Shown here: positions 42,724 to 51,308 of the stretch, piece by piece
Position numbering within the stretch: position 1 is the stretch's first letter
Layout: the number at the start of each line of letters is the position of its first letter
DNA from: Bacillus pseudomycoides DSM 12442
GTDB lineage: Bacteria; Bacillota; Bacilli; Bacillales; Bacillaceae_G
DNA length: 64,000 bases
Assembly (NCBI RefSeq): GCF_000161455.1
Contig: NZ_CM000745.1
Span: forward strand, 1,154,063-1,218,062
Direction of reading: 5' to 3'
Notes under the pieces: generated by a model
Seen by the model: the letters and a program-made list of their open reading frames with translations, nothing else
What the model was told of the DNA's origin: nothing
Databases searched by the model: none
Program-made: the position numbers and the translations under genes

Positions 42724-43371
42724 TTGAAACGAAAATTACATCGATATGGGCTTGCTTGTATTCTCTTGTTGTTTGCTGCATTTGCTCTCATTGCTTGGAG
42801 AGTACAAGCAGATGGTGTAACAACACTTGATATATATGTGAAAGATCTTGTAAGAGGATTACAAACAGAAAGTTCACTTGTGTTTTTTACATATTTTACA
42901 AAAATGGGATCTGCAATTGGGATTATAAGCACGCTTATTCTTAGTCTGTTCGTGTTTTGGAAGAAACGTTACTATGCCGCGATGATTGTGTATCCTACGG
43001 CCGTGTTAATGACACATCTTGTGAATAAAGGAATAAAAGAAATGATGAAAAGAGATCGTCCGAGCTTAAATGAAGCGCTTGATGCCCTTGGATATAGTTT
43101 TCCGAGCGGCCATGCTATGCTATCAATGATTACGTATGGATTTCTTGCTTATATCATTGCTGCAAACGTAAAAAATGTGGCTGGGAAAGTTGTTATTACG
43201 ATTGCGATGGCATTGCTAATCATATGGATTGGATTAAGTAGGATTATTTTATCTGTACATTATCCGACTGATATTTTAGCTGGCTATTGTTTAAGTGGTA
43301 TGGCATTAATTATCGCTATTTATTTTCATCGCTTATTTTCGGAGCGATTTGGAACGAATCAAGAGAGATGA
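42724..43371 (+). CDS. PAP2-family membrane phosphatase
   Basis: A 215-residue phosphatase with about six membrane segments. The three-part PAP2 site is clear: KEMMKRDRPS, SYSFPSGHAM-like YSFPSGHAML, and SRIILSVHYPTDILAGY. Such enzymes dephosphorylate undecaprenyl pyrophosphate or phosphatidyl lipids. GGAGGAAAAA precedes the TTG start. A terminator hairpin (ACGTCCGAAAA/TTTTCGGACGT) follows at 43374-43420. Confidence 0.92.
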   Translation: MKRKLHRYGLACILLLFAAFALIAWRVQADGVTTLDIYVKDLVRGLQTESSLVFFTYFTKMGSAIGIISTLILSLFVFWKKRYYAAMIVYPTAVLMTHLVNKGIKEMMKRDRPSLNEALDALGYSFPSGHAMLSMITYGFLAYIIAANVKNVAGKVVITIAMALLIIWIGLSRIILSVHYPTDILAGYCLSGMALIIAIYFHRLFSERFGTNQER

Positions 43372-43373
43372 GA

Positions 43374-43420
43374 CACGTCCGAAAAGGCTCAGATTACTGG
43401 GTTTTTCGGACGTTTTTTTT
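43374..43420 (+). terminator. Terminator of the PAP2 gene
   Basis: CACGTCCGAAAA and TTTTTCGGACGT arms around a 17-base loop, with a T8 run. Confidence 0.88.
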
Positions 43421-43499
43421 CATACCAAATTCTCTAATTGATTATGGTAATATGTGCTAAAATATATATAAATCCAAATGAAAAAACCGACATAAACCA

Positions 43500-43660
43500 T
43501 TTTTTAGGTGGAAGAGAAGATCCGTCCGTGGATAGAAGCGGTCAGATCCTTTTTCAGCCCCATGCCAAATGAAAACAGAAAGAGAAAACAAGTAGCGGTC
43601 ACTTTTTGTTCTTCGTCGCAGCAACTTATATGTCGAAAAATTAAAATGGATTTATATAGA
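43500..43660 (+). repeat. Dispersed ~150-bp repeat, copy 3 (bcr-like)
   Basis: TTTTTTAGGTGGAAGAGAAG, GGATAGAAGCGGTCAGATCC, CCCCATGCCAAATGAAAAC, CACTTTTTGTTCTTC and ATGGATTTATATAG in the common order. Confidence 0.72.
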
Positions 43661-43695
43661 AAGATTCACTAATTATATAAAGTAGGTGAAGATGT

Positions 43696-45891
43696 GTGAA
43701 GACAAATGTACATAAAATAGATAAATGGGGGAATTTCGGTAGTTTTCTTTATCAACTTCGCTATACAGTCATAATTACATTAGTTGTGTTAGCGATAGCA
43801 CTCGGCATTTTCGCACCAAAACTTCCAGGGGTATTAGGGGGCGATGGTTTCCAAACAAAAGGAGACTATCAAACGACAAAAGCAATTTTAGATAAAGATT
43901 TTAAACAGTCTCAAGATACGCTCCTTCTTGTTTTCCAGAAGAACAAAGGAATTTCAAAAGAGGATTTTCAAAAAAGAATCGAAGACATTACAACAAGAAT
44001 TCAAACGAAAGAAACGTATGATTCATTCCATCATCCATTAGAAAATAAAGAAATGTTACAAGACGATATTGCGTATGCGACAATTTTATTTTCCGGGAAA
44101 ACAAGTAAAGAACGGAATGAAAAGACATTACAATTTGCAAAAGAAATAGAAAAGGAAAGTAACGATACTTTGAAAGTATCACCAACAGGTTTTCCAAAGA
44201 TTAATGAAGAAATTAATGAGCGGACACAAAATGATTTGAAAGTAGCAGAAATGATCGGATTGCCAATTGCCTTTCTTGTACTACTATTTTCATTCGGTAG
44301 CTTGCTTGCTTCCATCTTGCCGATTTTAAATGGGGCCCTGAGTGTTATTAGTACAATGGGCATTTTATATTTTATTGGTGTAGATAAAGAGTTATCTATT
44401 TTTGTATTAAATGTTGCACCTATGATTGGGCTTGCGCTATCAATTGACTTTGCATTGCTGTTTGTGAATCGGTTTCGAGAGGAAGTGGCATATCGGACAG
44501 TAAAAGAGGCGATAGCTGTCACATATCAAACAGCGGGGCGTGCTATTGTATTTTCAGGGTTATGTGTTTTTGTTGGTTTATCCGGTTTGTTTTTCTTTGA
44601 AATTGATTATATTCAGTCTGTTGCGATTAGCGGGATGATTGTTGTTGTAATGAGTATGTTATTTTCACTTACACTTCTTCCGGCATTGTTATCGTTAATA
44701 GGGAAGCGAATCTTGAAAAGGGATCAAACTGCACCTCGCACTTCAAATATGTGGCGTAAGTTCGCTCAATTTGTTATGAAGCATCCTATTATGATGATTA
44801 TCGTTGTTACATTGTTTATTATTGTCTGTTTGTTGCCGCTCCGTACTGCTAATCTGCAATTTCCTGGTGTAGAAGCATTGCCAGAGAAAAGTGATACACG
44901 AATTGCATATGAAAGGTATGAAGAGTCATTTAACAAAATTGTAAAAACACATGCTGATGTTACACTAGTACTAGAGATGAAAAGTAATGTCATAGAGAAA
45001 GAAAATTTACAGAAGTTAGAAGATGTTATTCAAAAACTGAAAAAAGATAAGCGTGTATATAAAGTAAAAGGTCTATATGACGAACTAAACGGTATGAAAC
45101 CTGAACAGCTTGCTACATTGTTACAATCCCCACAGCGTACGCAAGTGGAACCTATACTGGAAGCATATACAAAAGGAAATAAAACAACTCTTCAAATTTC
45201 CTTGGATACAAAGCCGAGAACGGAAACTGCGAAGCAATGGGTTCGTGATTTTAAAGACACGTATAAAGATGACAGTATTACGTATTATTTAGGTGGTATG
45301 ACAACATTTCAACAAGAGTTAGAGGATGAAATTAAAGATAAAGTTGTGGTTGGGATGTCTGTCATTTTCGGTTCCACTTTCTTTATTTTGCTCTTTGCAT
45401 TCCGATCTATACTTATTCCAATTAAGGCCATTGTGATGAATGTACTTAGTTTAAGCGCAACCATTGGTATTGTGATTTGGCTATTTGAAGGTGGGCATTT
45501 TGGATTGGAAGAAAGTTCAGTTTTATTCGTGTTACCAATCTTTATATTCGGCCTTGTGTTCGGTTTAAGTATGGATTATGAAGTATTTCTTATTTCTCGT
45601 ATTCATGAATTGTATGAAGAGACAGGAGATAATGATACGGCAACGTTAGAAGGACTTGTATCAACGAGTCGTATCATTACATCAGCTGCTCTCATTATGA
45701 TTGTTGTAACAGGAGCATTTGCATTTACTGATATTTTACCAGTAAAGCAAATGGGACTCGGTGTGGCACTTGCTATTTTTCTTGATGCAACAATAATTCG
45801 ACTTATGCTTGTACCAAGTTTAATGAAAATGTTCGGAGATTGGAACTGGTGGCTGCCGTTCCGAAAGAAAAAAGTAAAATCATCGGATTAA
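43696..45891 (+). CDS. MMPL/RND-family transporter (YdfJ-like)
   Basis: A 731-residue membrane protein with about 12 segments in two repeats, each starting with one helix and a large outer loop. Characteristic stretches are SIDFALLFVNRFREE (segment 4) and GLSMDYEVFLISRIHE (segment 10), carrying the proton-relay aspartates of MMPL exporters. Length fits B. subtilis YdfJ. It should export lipids or hydrophobic drugs. No regulator is adjacent. AAGTAGGTGAAGATGT precedes the GTG start. A GC hairpin follows. Confidence 0.92.
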   Translation: MKTNVHKIDKWGNFGSFLYQLRYTVIITLVVLAIALGIFAPKLPGVLGGDGFQTKGDYQTTKAILDKDFKQSQDTLLLVFQKNKGISKEDFQKRIEDITTRIQTKETYDSFHHPLENKEMLQDDIAYATILFSGKTSKERNEKTLQFAKEIEKESNDTLKVSPTGFPKINEEINERTQNDLKVAEMIGLPIAFLVLLFSFGSLLASILPILNGALSVISTMGILYFIGVDKELSIFVLNVAPMIGLALSIDFALLFVNRFREEVAYRTVKEAIAVTYQTAGRAIVFSGLCVFVGLSGLFFFEIDYIQSVAISGMIVVVMSMLFSLTLLPALLSLIGKRILKRDQTAPRTSNMWRKFAQFVMKHPIMMIIVVTLFIIVCLLPLRTANLQFPGVEALPEKSDTRIAYERYEESFNKIVKTHADVTLVLEMKSNVIEKENLQKLEDVIQKLKKDKRVYKVKGLYDELNGMKPEQLATLLQSPQRTQVEPILEAYTKGNKTTLQISLDTKPRTETAKQWVRDFKDTYKDDSITYYLGGMTTFQQELEDEIKDKVVVGMSVIFGSTFFILLFAFRSILIPIKAIVMNVLSLSATIGIVIWLFEGGHFGLEESSVLFVLPIFIFGLVFGLSMDYEVFLISRIHELYEETGDNDTATLEGLVSTSRIITSAALIMIVVTGAFAFTDILPVKQMGLGVALAIFLDATIIRLMLVPSLMKMFGDWNWWLPFRKKKVKSSD

Positions 45892-46100
45892 AAAAGCGCT
45901 CATCTTGTAGAGAGACCACTGAAAAACGGAAGTTTTTCAGTGGTCTTTTTTGATCCGCCATTCTTTCCATATATATTCATTTTGATTTACTGACATATCA
46001 ATCGTAGATATGAACACAAAAGTGGTTCTTCTCTCATTTCCTCTCTCACCCAAAAAGAAAAGTTTTTTAGCAGTTTCTCTTATAGGATGAGCGCTTTTTT
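45891..46100. repeat. Repeat-bearing intergenic unit with terminal inverted repeats
   Basis: AAAAAAGCGCTCATC at 45891-45905 is repeated in inverse as GATGAGCGCTTTTTT at 46086-46100. Inside are a terminator (ACCACTGAAAAAC/GTTTTTCAGTGGT, 45921-45952) and a degraded inverse copy of the dispersed repeat: TTCATTTTGATTTACTG ... CCTCTCTCACCCAAAAAG, missing its central ~70 bp. It may be a small mobile (MITE-like) unit. Confidence 0.5.
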
Positions 46101-46174
46101 TTTATGAATAGCATTACCCTCTTTTTGCAAATAGTATGTGGTAAGAACAATACATATAAAAGCAGGTGAAGACA

Positions 46175-46591
46175 ATGTTTCGCTATTTTAAATTTAAGTT
46201 AAATGATACTGTACAGTTTGCAGAAAATGATGGGCACATGTATCGCATTGTCGGCTATAGACTAGAAAAAGGGTTTTACCCAAAAGATGAATGGACTCAT
46301 ATTATTTATGAATTACTGAGGGAATTTGATGGGTACACAATGGATGCTGAAGAAGAGGAACTTGTGAAAGTAATTCAAGTGGAGGAAGAATATTATAAAA
46401 TACATGAGATGTCCGGTTATCGGTACCCGGTGAAAATGAAATCGAAGCCAAAAGTTTCTCAGGAAGAAACGATAGATGATTTATTAGATGCTTACAATGA
46501 CTACAAGCGATTAGCAGATTTTTTTAAAGATTTATCTTATGAGCAAAAAGCAGAACAAATGTTACGAGAAATGAAGAAATTACGTGCTTAG
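46175..46591 (+). CDS. Unknown cytoplasmic protein
   Basis: A ~138-residue protein. The N-terminal half looks like an SH3-like strand-rich domain (KLNDTVQFAENDGHMYRIVG); the C-terminal half is helical (LDAYNDYKRLADFFKDLSYE). No signal or membrane segment. AGGTGA before ATG 46175 sets the start; GTG 46166 is also in frame. A terminator follows (GGGCAGTCTAT/ATAGACTGTC, 46592-46620). Function unknown. Confidence 0.65.
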   Translation: MFRYFKFKLNDTVQFAENDGHMYRIVGYRLEKGFYPKDEWTHIIYELLREFDGYTMDAEEEELVKVIQVEEEYYKIHEMSGYRYPVKMKSKPKVSQEETIDDLLDAYNDYKRLADFFKDLSYEQKAEQMLREMKKLRA

Positions 46592-46691
46592 AGGGCAGTC
46601 TATGCAATAGACTGTCTTTTGCTTTAAACAATGCATAATGAATCATTTTCCGTTACAATAGTAGAATCAATAGAAATAAGGTGGATAAAGC

Positions 46692-47615
46692 ATGGAAATG
46701 AAACGAAAGGGAGAATGGTGCGAAATTACGGTTCCTGCTAAATGGAGCGGTATCAGCATTGATTCTTTGTTAAAAGAAGAATGGGGCGTCCCAAAAAAAC
46801 TATTACATCAACTTCGTATGGAAAAAGGTATCATCGTCAATGGAGAACGAAAACGATGGAGTGAACCTTTAGCAGAAGGAGATAAATTGCAAGTTCATAT
46901 GTTTATCCAGGAAGAATATGGTGTCCAGCCGGAGTTCGGTGATTTAGAAGTGATATTTGAAGACGATCACGTATTAATTGTAAATAAACCTGCGCATATG
47001 GATACGCATCCTTCTAGCAAAGGTGGAACAGGAACACTTGCAAACCTTGTTGCTTTTCATTTACAAATGCAAGGTGTGGAGACGAAAGTACGGCATATTC
47101 ATCGATTAGATAAAGATACAACGGGTGGCGTTGTATTTGCAAAGCATGGGATAGCTGGTGCTATTATGGATCGGTTATTAATGGAGCGTAACATTAAAAG
47201 AACGTATTTGGCATTGGTGGAAGGGAAAGTAAAAAAGAAGCAAGGGATAATTGACGCAGCGATTGGAAGAGATCGACATCATGCAACAAGACGCCGAGTT
47301 TCTTTAAAAGGCGATCAAGCGGTAACGCATTATCGGGTAGAGAAATATTTTAAGCATCAAGATGTAACGCTTGTAACGTTACAATTAGAGACAGGAAAAA
47401 CACATCAAATTCGCGTTCATATGAGTCATAGTGGTCATCCACTAATTGGTGATACGTTATATGGTGGACAATCCACATATATGTCAAGTCAAGCCTTACA
47501 TGCTATGCGGATTGCATTTTTACATCCAATTACAAAAGAAGAGATAACAGTAGAGGTTCCACTTCCTAGCTATTTAAATAACATCATGAAATCTTTCCAA
47601 ACGTCGAACAAGTAA
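46692..47615 (+). CDS. RluA-family rRNA pseudouridine synthase
   Basis: A 307-residue enzyme that isomerises uridines in rRNA. Residues ~15-75 form an S4-like RNA-binding part (KLLHQLRMEKGIIVNGERKR). The catalytic motif is HRLDKDTTGGVV with Asp as the nucleophile, preceded by VNKPAHMDTHPS and followed by GKTHQIRVHMSH, all RluA signatures. Closest in length to B. subtilis YhcT. AGGTGG lies before the ATG. Confidence 0.95.
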   Translation: MEMKRKGEWCEITVPAKWSGISIDSLLKEEWGVPKKLLHQLRMEKGIIVNGERKRWSEPLAEGDKLQVHMFIQEEYGVQPEFGDLEVIFEDDHVLIVNKPAHMDTHPSSKGGTGTLANLVAFHLQMQGVETKVRHIHRLDKDTTGGVVFAKHGIAGAIMDRLLMERNIKRTYLALVEGKVKKKQGIIDAAIGRDRHHATRRRVSLKGDQAVTHYRVEKYFKHQDVTLVTLQLETGKTHQIRVHMSHSGHPLIGDTLYGGQSTYMSSQALHAMRIAFLHPITKEEITVEVPLPSYLNNIMKSFQTSNK

Positions 47616-47705
47616 AGTTTTTCTGTTTAGTTGAGAAAGATATTTTTTGCAGGAAATTTTTTGTGAAAATCGAAGCCGTAAATAGAAAAGAGAGGTGAAG
47701 ATTAC

Positions 47706-48311
47706 TTGGTAAGATATAAATATATTATGGGTATATTTTTTGCTGGCCTTCTATTTACGTTGTTTCTATATCCAAATTTACCGAATTATCTAGCGGTGCA
47801 CTGGAATCAGAATGGTGAACCAAATGAATATGCGAGGAAGCAAGTGGTGGTATTATTTATTCCTTATCTTATTGTTTTTTTTCATGGTCTGTTGTATATA
47901 ATCTCACGTTACGTATATAAGTTTAATGAGAATGACCACTATATTGTGATGAGATTTAAAGAGAATGTATCGCTATTTTTATTATTTATTCATATGTTTA
48001 TTCTTGCTATTGGCACTGGAATAGATATACCATTTCAAACGGGTCTTATAATAGGGATTAGCGCGTTTCTTTTTATGGTTAGTAAAGGATTTAAAAAAGG
48101 AAGAAAAAAAGAAGAGGAGCCGATTGTGTTACAGAAAATACGTTTGTTTAGTCAGCGTATTTTTCAATACATGTCGCTTATCATATTAATTTGTTTGTTT
48201 TTGAAACTACAATGGGGATTGTATCTACTAATCGGTGTGATTAGCTGTGGGTCTATTGCTTTTATGTGTTGTATTTTGTATTCATATATACTAGAAAATT
48301 ATGAAACATAA
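47706..48311 (+). CDS. DUF1648 membrane protein
   Basis: A 201-residue protein with about five membrane segments. LPNYLAVHWNQNGEPNEYAR is the DUF1648 motif (a P-x-H-W/F-N-x-x-G-x-x-D/N loop) found in SdpI-like immunity proteins and other Bacillus membrane proteins. AGAGGTGAAG precedes the TTG start. Whether it confers immunity to a toxin is unknown; no toxin gene is adjacent. Confidence 0.82.
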   Translation: MVRYKYIMGIFFAGLLFTLFLYPNLPNYLAVHWNQNGEPNEYARKQVVVLFIPYLIVFFHGLLYIISRYVYKFNENDHYIVMRFKENVSLFLLFIHMFILAIGTGIDIPFQTGLIIGISAFLFMVSKGFKKGRKKEEEPIVLQKIRLFSQRIFQYMSLIILICLFLKLQWGLYLLIGVISCGSIAFMCCILYSYILENYET

Positions 48312-48317
48312 AGTAAA

Positions 48318-48470
48318 ACTTTAATCAGTGGGAGCTTCTTTATCCCCCTCCGCTGATTATCGGCCCTCACCAATCGGGCTTTTCCGGGCAGTTGATCCCA
48401 AAACCTAACGTCTTGTTTTCGCTGAATTTTGAGGTGGGGGTCTTACTGCTCGCGAATAGAGGGAAAAAGG
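48318..48470 (+). repeat. Second repeat family, copy 1
   Basis: TTTAATCAGTGGGAGCTTC with a hairpin to CTCCGCTGATT, then GAGGTGGGGGTCTTACTGC and GCGAATAGAGGGAAAAAGG. The GTGGGGGTCTTACT...GAATAGAGGG words recur at 57227-57269, and TAATCAGTGG...TATTACTGTCCG at 62080-62125. Confidence 0.6.
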
Positions 48471-48493
48471 AGTCTTCTATAATAGGAGACTCC

Positions 48494-48662
48494 TTATATA
48501 TATAAATCCATTTTGATTTTCCAATATATAAGTCGCGGCTATGAAGACCAAAAGGAGACCTGCACCCATTGTCTCCTTTTGGTTTCACATGGCATGGGAC
48601 AGAAAAAGGATCTGACCGCTTCTATGTGCGGCCAGATCCTCTCTCTCCCTCTAAAAAGAAAG
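48494..48662 (-). repeat. Dispersed ~150-bp repeat, copy 4 (bcr-like, inverted)
   Basis: Read on the minus strand it has CTTTTTAGAGGGAGAGAGG, ATCTGGCCGCACATAGAAGC, GGTCAGATCC, CCCATGCCATGTGAAACCA, TCATAGCCGCGAC and ATGGATTTATATA, in the order of copies 1-3. It lies just after the CAP gene on that gene's strand. Confidence 0.72.
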
Positions 48663-48678
48663 GTTTTAATTCATATAC

Positions 48679-49521
48679 TTACTTCGTAATAAATTGTTGT
48701 GTCCAGTAGTTTCCACTTTCAACATAACCAACACCGATGTGAGTGTAACCGCTATTTAAAATATTTGCACGGTGACCTTCACTATTCATCCAAGCTTGTA
48801 CAACTTCTTCTGGTGTACGTTGGCCTTGTGCGATGTTTTCACCTGCAGATTTATAAGAAATACCGAACTTCTTCATCATATCGAATGGAGATCCGTATGT
48901 TGGGCTATTATGATCGAAGTAGTTATTTTTTTGCATATCTTCAGATTTAGCACGTGCAACTTTACTTAATTCAGCGTCAACTTTTAATGCTGGTAAGCCT
49001 TGTTTTGCACGCTCAGCATTTGTTAATTCAACAACGCGTTGTTCAAATTCGCTTAAAGAGCCTTTTGCTTCTTCAGCTGGCTTATTTTCAGCCGGTTTTT
49101 GTGCTTCATTGTTATTAGTATTGTTATTAGTATTGTTGTTGTTGTTGTTGTTGTTGTTTTCAGCCGGCTTTTGAGCCTCTGGTTTTGCTGTTTCTTCAGC
49201 CGGTTTTTGTTCTACCGGTTTAGTAGTTTCTGGTTTAGTAACCTCTGGTGTAGTAGGTACGTTTGGTTGCTGACCAGGAATGAAGCAGTTCCCTTGTTGG
49301 AATTTTACTTGATTCCATTGTGCTAGAGAGTTAATTCCCATAGATTGTAAGTATTTTTGTAATTCTTGTTGATTCATATGTTGCATAAAGACTTTGGAAT
49401 GTTGAATATTCTGAACCTTTATTGTGGATGATTGTACCGTTGCTGCCTCGGCACTAAGAGTAGATGCTCCGAATGTAAATGCAGTTGCTGCTGCTACAGA
49501 TAATAAAACACGCTTTTTCAT
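48679..49521 (-). CDS. Secreted CAP-domain (SCP/PR1, YkwD-like) protein
   Basis: A 280-residue protein. Signal peptide ~1-27 (KKRVLLSVAAATAFTFGAST). A Pro/Glu/Lys-rich linker with an Asn run (about 16 Asn interrupted by Thr) spans ~95-155. The C-terminal ~125 residues are a CAP domain: FEQRVVELTNAERAKQGLPA, NYFDHNSPTYGSPFDMM, AGENIAQGQRTPEEVVQAWM and SGYTHIGVGYVESGNYWTQQ. Function of bacterial CAP proteins is uncertain; some are germination or wall-associated. ATG 49521 has AGGGGGA upstream; the 14 codons before it lie outside. The linker repeats vary easily. Confidence 0.9.
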   Translation of the reverse strand: MKKRVLLSVAAATAFTFGASTLSAEAATVQSSTIKVQNIQHSKVFMQHMNQQELQKYLQSMGINSLAQWNQVKFQQGNCFIPGQQPNVPTTPEVTKPETTKPVEQKPAEETAKPEAQKPAENNNNNNNNNTNNNTNNNEAQKPAENKPAEEAKGSLSEFEQRVVELTNAERAKQGLPALKVDAELSKVARAKSEDMQKNNYFDHNSPTYGSPFDMMKKFGISYKSAGENIAQGQRTPEEVVQAWMNSEGHRANILNSGYTHIGVGYVESGNYWTQQFITK

Positions 49522-49979
49522 GATATGTGTCCCCCTATGTAAAAGTTTTTTAACTGTTCTCACACAGATTTATTTTTGACAGCCTGTCCGACTGACAAAT
49601 TCATCGTAGCATACAAATTGCCGGAAAAAAGATGGAAAAAAATACATAGACTATAAAATTACCTATTTTATCCTAGATTTAAATAAGAGATGAAATGCGA
49701 GAAAACTAGATTGTAAAAGGAAATTTCAGCATTTTTTGCCTTGCTTATAAAGGTGATATTTTGGGTGAAATTACCTATTTAGGAAAGATGAAAACCATTC
49801 ACATCAAGGGTTTTACCACTTTTTTGAGGAATATAATGGATGCTTTTTTACGAAGTTGTAATCTTTTTGTTGTTCTTTTTTTATAGACGGTAACATATTT
49901 TTAATCTTGTAGCGAATAAAAAAGCGGCTATCTCTTTACATAGAAGAAAGAGATAGCCGTTTTCACATTGTTACATATA
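49522..49979. other. Intergenic region between CAP gene and glcF
   Basis: A 458-bp, AT-rich region with no gene. It holds the CAP gene promoter and the terminator of glcDF (AAAACGGCTATCTCTTTCT pairing with AGAAAGAGATAGCCG-like arms, 49921-49966, read on the minus strand). Confidence 0.6.
49922..49966 (-). terminator. Terminator of the glcDF operon
   Basis: AAAAAAGCGGCTATCTCTTT and AAAGAGATAGCCGTTTT arms, bidirectional with T runs. Confidence 0.88.
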
Positions 49980-51308
49980 TTACAAGTTTGATTCAATTGC
50001 TTCTAATAATAAATCTACAATATGAATACCTCTCATTTTATGAGAAAGCTTTTCACGTTCAATGCCGAGTTTCATTTGTAGTAAGCACCCTGGATTTGCA
50101 GTGACAATTATTGTTGCATCGGTTTCATGAACACGTTCCATTTTGTAATCTAAAAATTCCATGGATAATTCCGAATGTACAATATTATAAATACCAGCAG
50201 AACCACAGCAACGATCCGCTTCTTTCATTTCACGATATGTCACACCTTGAATTGCTTGTAAGAGCATACGAGGTTGAGAAGATGTCCGCATGACATTACG
50301 CAAGTGACAAGAGTCTTGATACGTAATAATTTGCGGAGGAAGGCGTAAATCAGTTCGTTTATGAAAATCTAATTCTACTAAAATAGCAGTGATATCTTTT
50401 ATTTTCGTAACAAATTGTTTTGCGCGTTCTGCCCATTTTGGATCATCTTTTAATAAGTAGTCATAATCTACGAGATACGCGCCACAACCACCGGCGTTTG
50501 TAATAATATAATCAATTTTTAAATCTTCAAAGGCTTGGATGTTTCGTTTTGCAAGCTCTTTTGCGCCACTTTTTTCTCCGGCATGACCATGTAGTGCTCC
50601 GCAGCAATTTTGTTCTTTTGGAATCACAACATCACAGCCAGCAAGTTGAAGGAGTTTCATCGTAGCGTTGTTTGTTTCCAAAAACATTGTATCCATTAAA
50701 CAGCCAGTAAAGAAAGCAACACGTTTTTTCTTTGTTGTTTCAGCTGGTAAAAATTCAGGGCGATTTTTCATTTCTTTCATCTTAGGTACTTTTGGTAAGA
50801 CGAGATCCATTGTTGCGAGTGTTTCTGGGAACAACTTCATAATGCCTGTTTTATGTGTTAACGTTTGTAAGCCAGAGCGTTGATAAAAACCGATTAGTCC
50901 TGTTAATGTTCGCATGCGATTTTGGTGAGGGAATAAGCCTTCGAATACAATTTTGCGAACAGCTTTGACGGGCATTGAGAACTTTTTATTTTGATTCATA
51001 ATATCGCGTGCTTCTTCTAATAAATGTCCGTAATTTACGCCAGATGGGCAAACAGGTTCACAAGCGCGGCACCCAAGGCAAACATTTAATGTATTTTCAA
51101 TATCTTCATCCGGCTCAATTAATCCATCGACAACGCCCTTCATTAAAGCGATACGACCGCGCGGGGAATGAGACTCTTTATATCCAGATTGAATATAGGT
51201 AGGACAAGTTGGTAAACAAAATCCACATCGCATACAGTTTAATAATTCATCTTCATTCAGGCGTTCTTTAAATGCTTTTTGAATCTGTCCCTTATTTAAT
51301 GTTGTCAT
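49980..51308 (-). CDS. glcF: Glycolate oxidase iron-sulfur subunit GlcF
   Basis: A 442-residue electron-transfer subunit. Two [4Fe-4S] motifs, CMRCGFCLPTCP near residue 23 and CLGCRACEPVCPSG near 75, are followed by two CCG-type domains (QNCCGALHGHAG and RCCGSAGIYN). It passes electrons from GlcD to the respiratory chain. The start overlaps the glcD stop by four bases. Confidence 0.95.
   Translation of the reverse strand: MTTLNKGQIQKAFKERLNEDELLNCMRCGFCLPTCPTYIQSGYKESHSPRGRIALMKGVVDGLIEPDEDIENTLNVCLGCRACEPVCPSGVNYGHLLEEARDIMNQNKKFSMPVKAVRKIVFEGLFPHQNRMRTLTGLIGFYQRSGLQTLTHKTGIMKLFPETLATMDLVLPKVPKMKEMKNRPEFLPAETTKKKRVAFFTGCLMDTMFLETNNATMKLLQLAGCDVVIPKEQNCCGALHGHAGEKSGAKELAKRNIQAFEDLKIDYIITNAGGCGAYLVDYDYLLKDDPKWAERAKQFVTKIKDITAILVELDFHKRTDLRLPPQIITYQDSCHLRNVMRTSSQPRMLLQAIQGVTYREMKEADRCCGSAGIYNIVHSELSMEFLDYKMERVHETDATIIVTANPGCLLQMKLGIEREKLSHKMRGIHIVDLLLEAIESNL

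Noticed and set aside
49099..49326. Hydrophobic frame opposite the CAP gene
   Set aside because: It is the antisense of the Asn/Pro/Glu linker repeats; the Val run reflects Asn codons.
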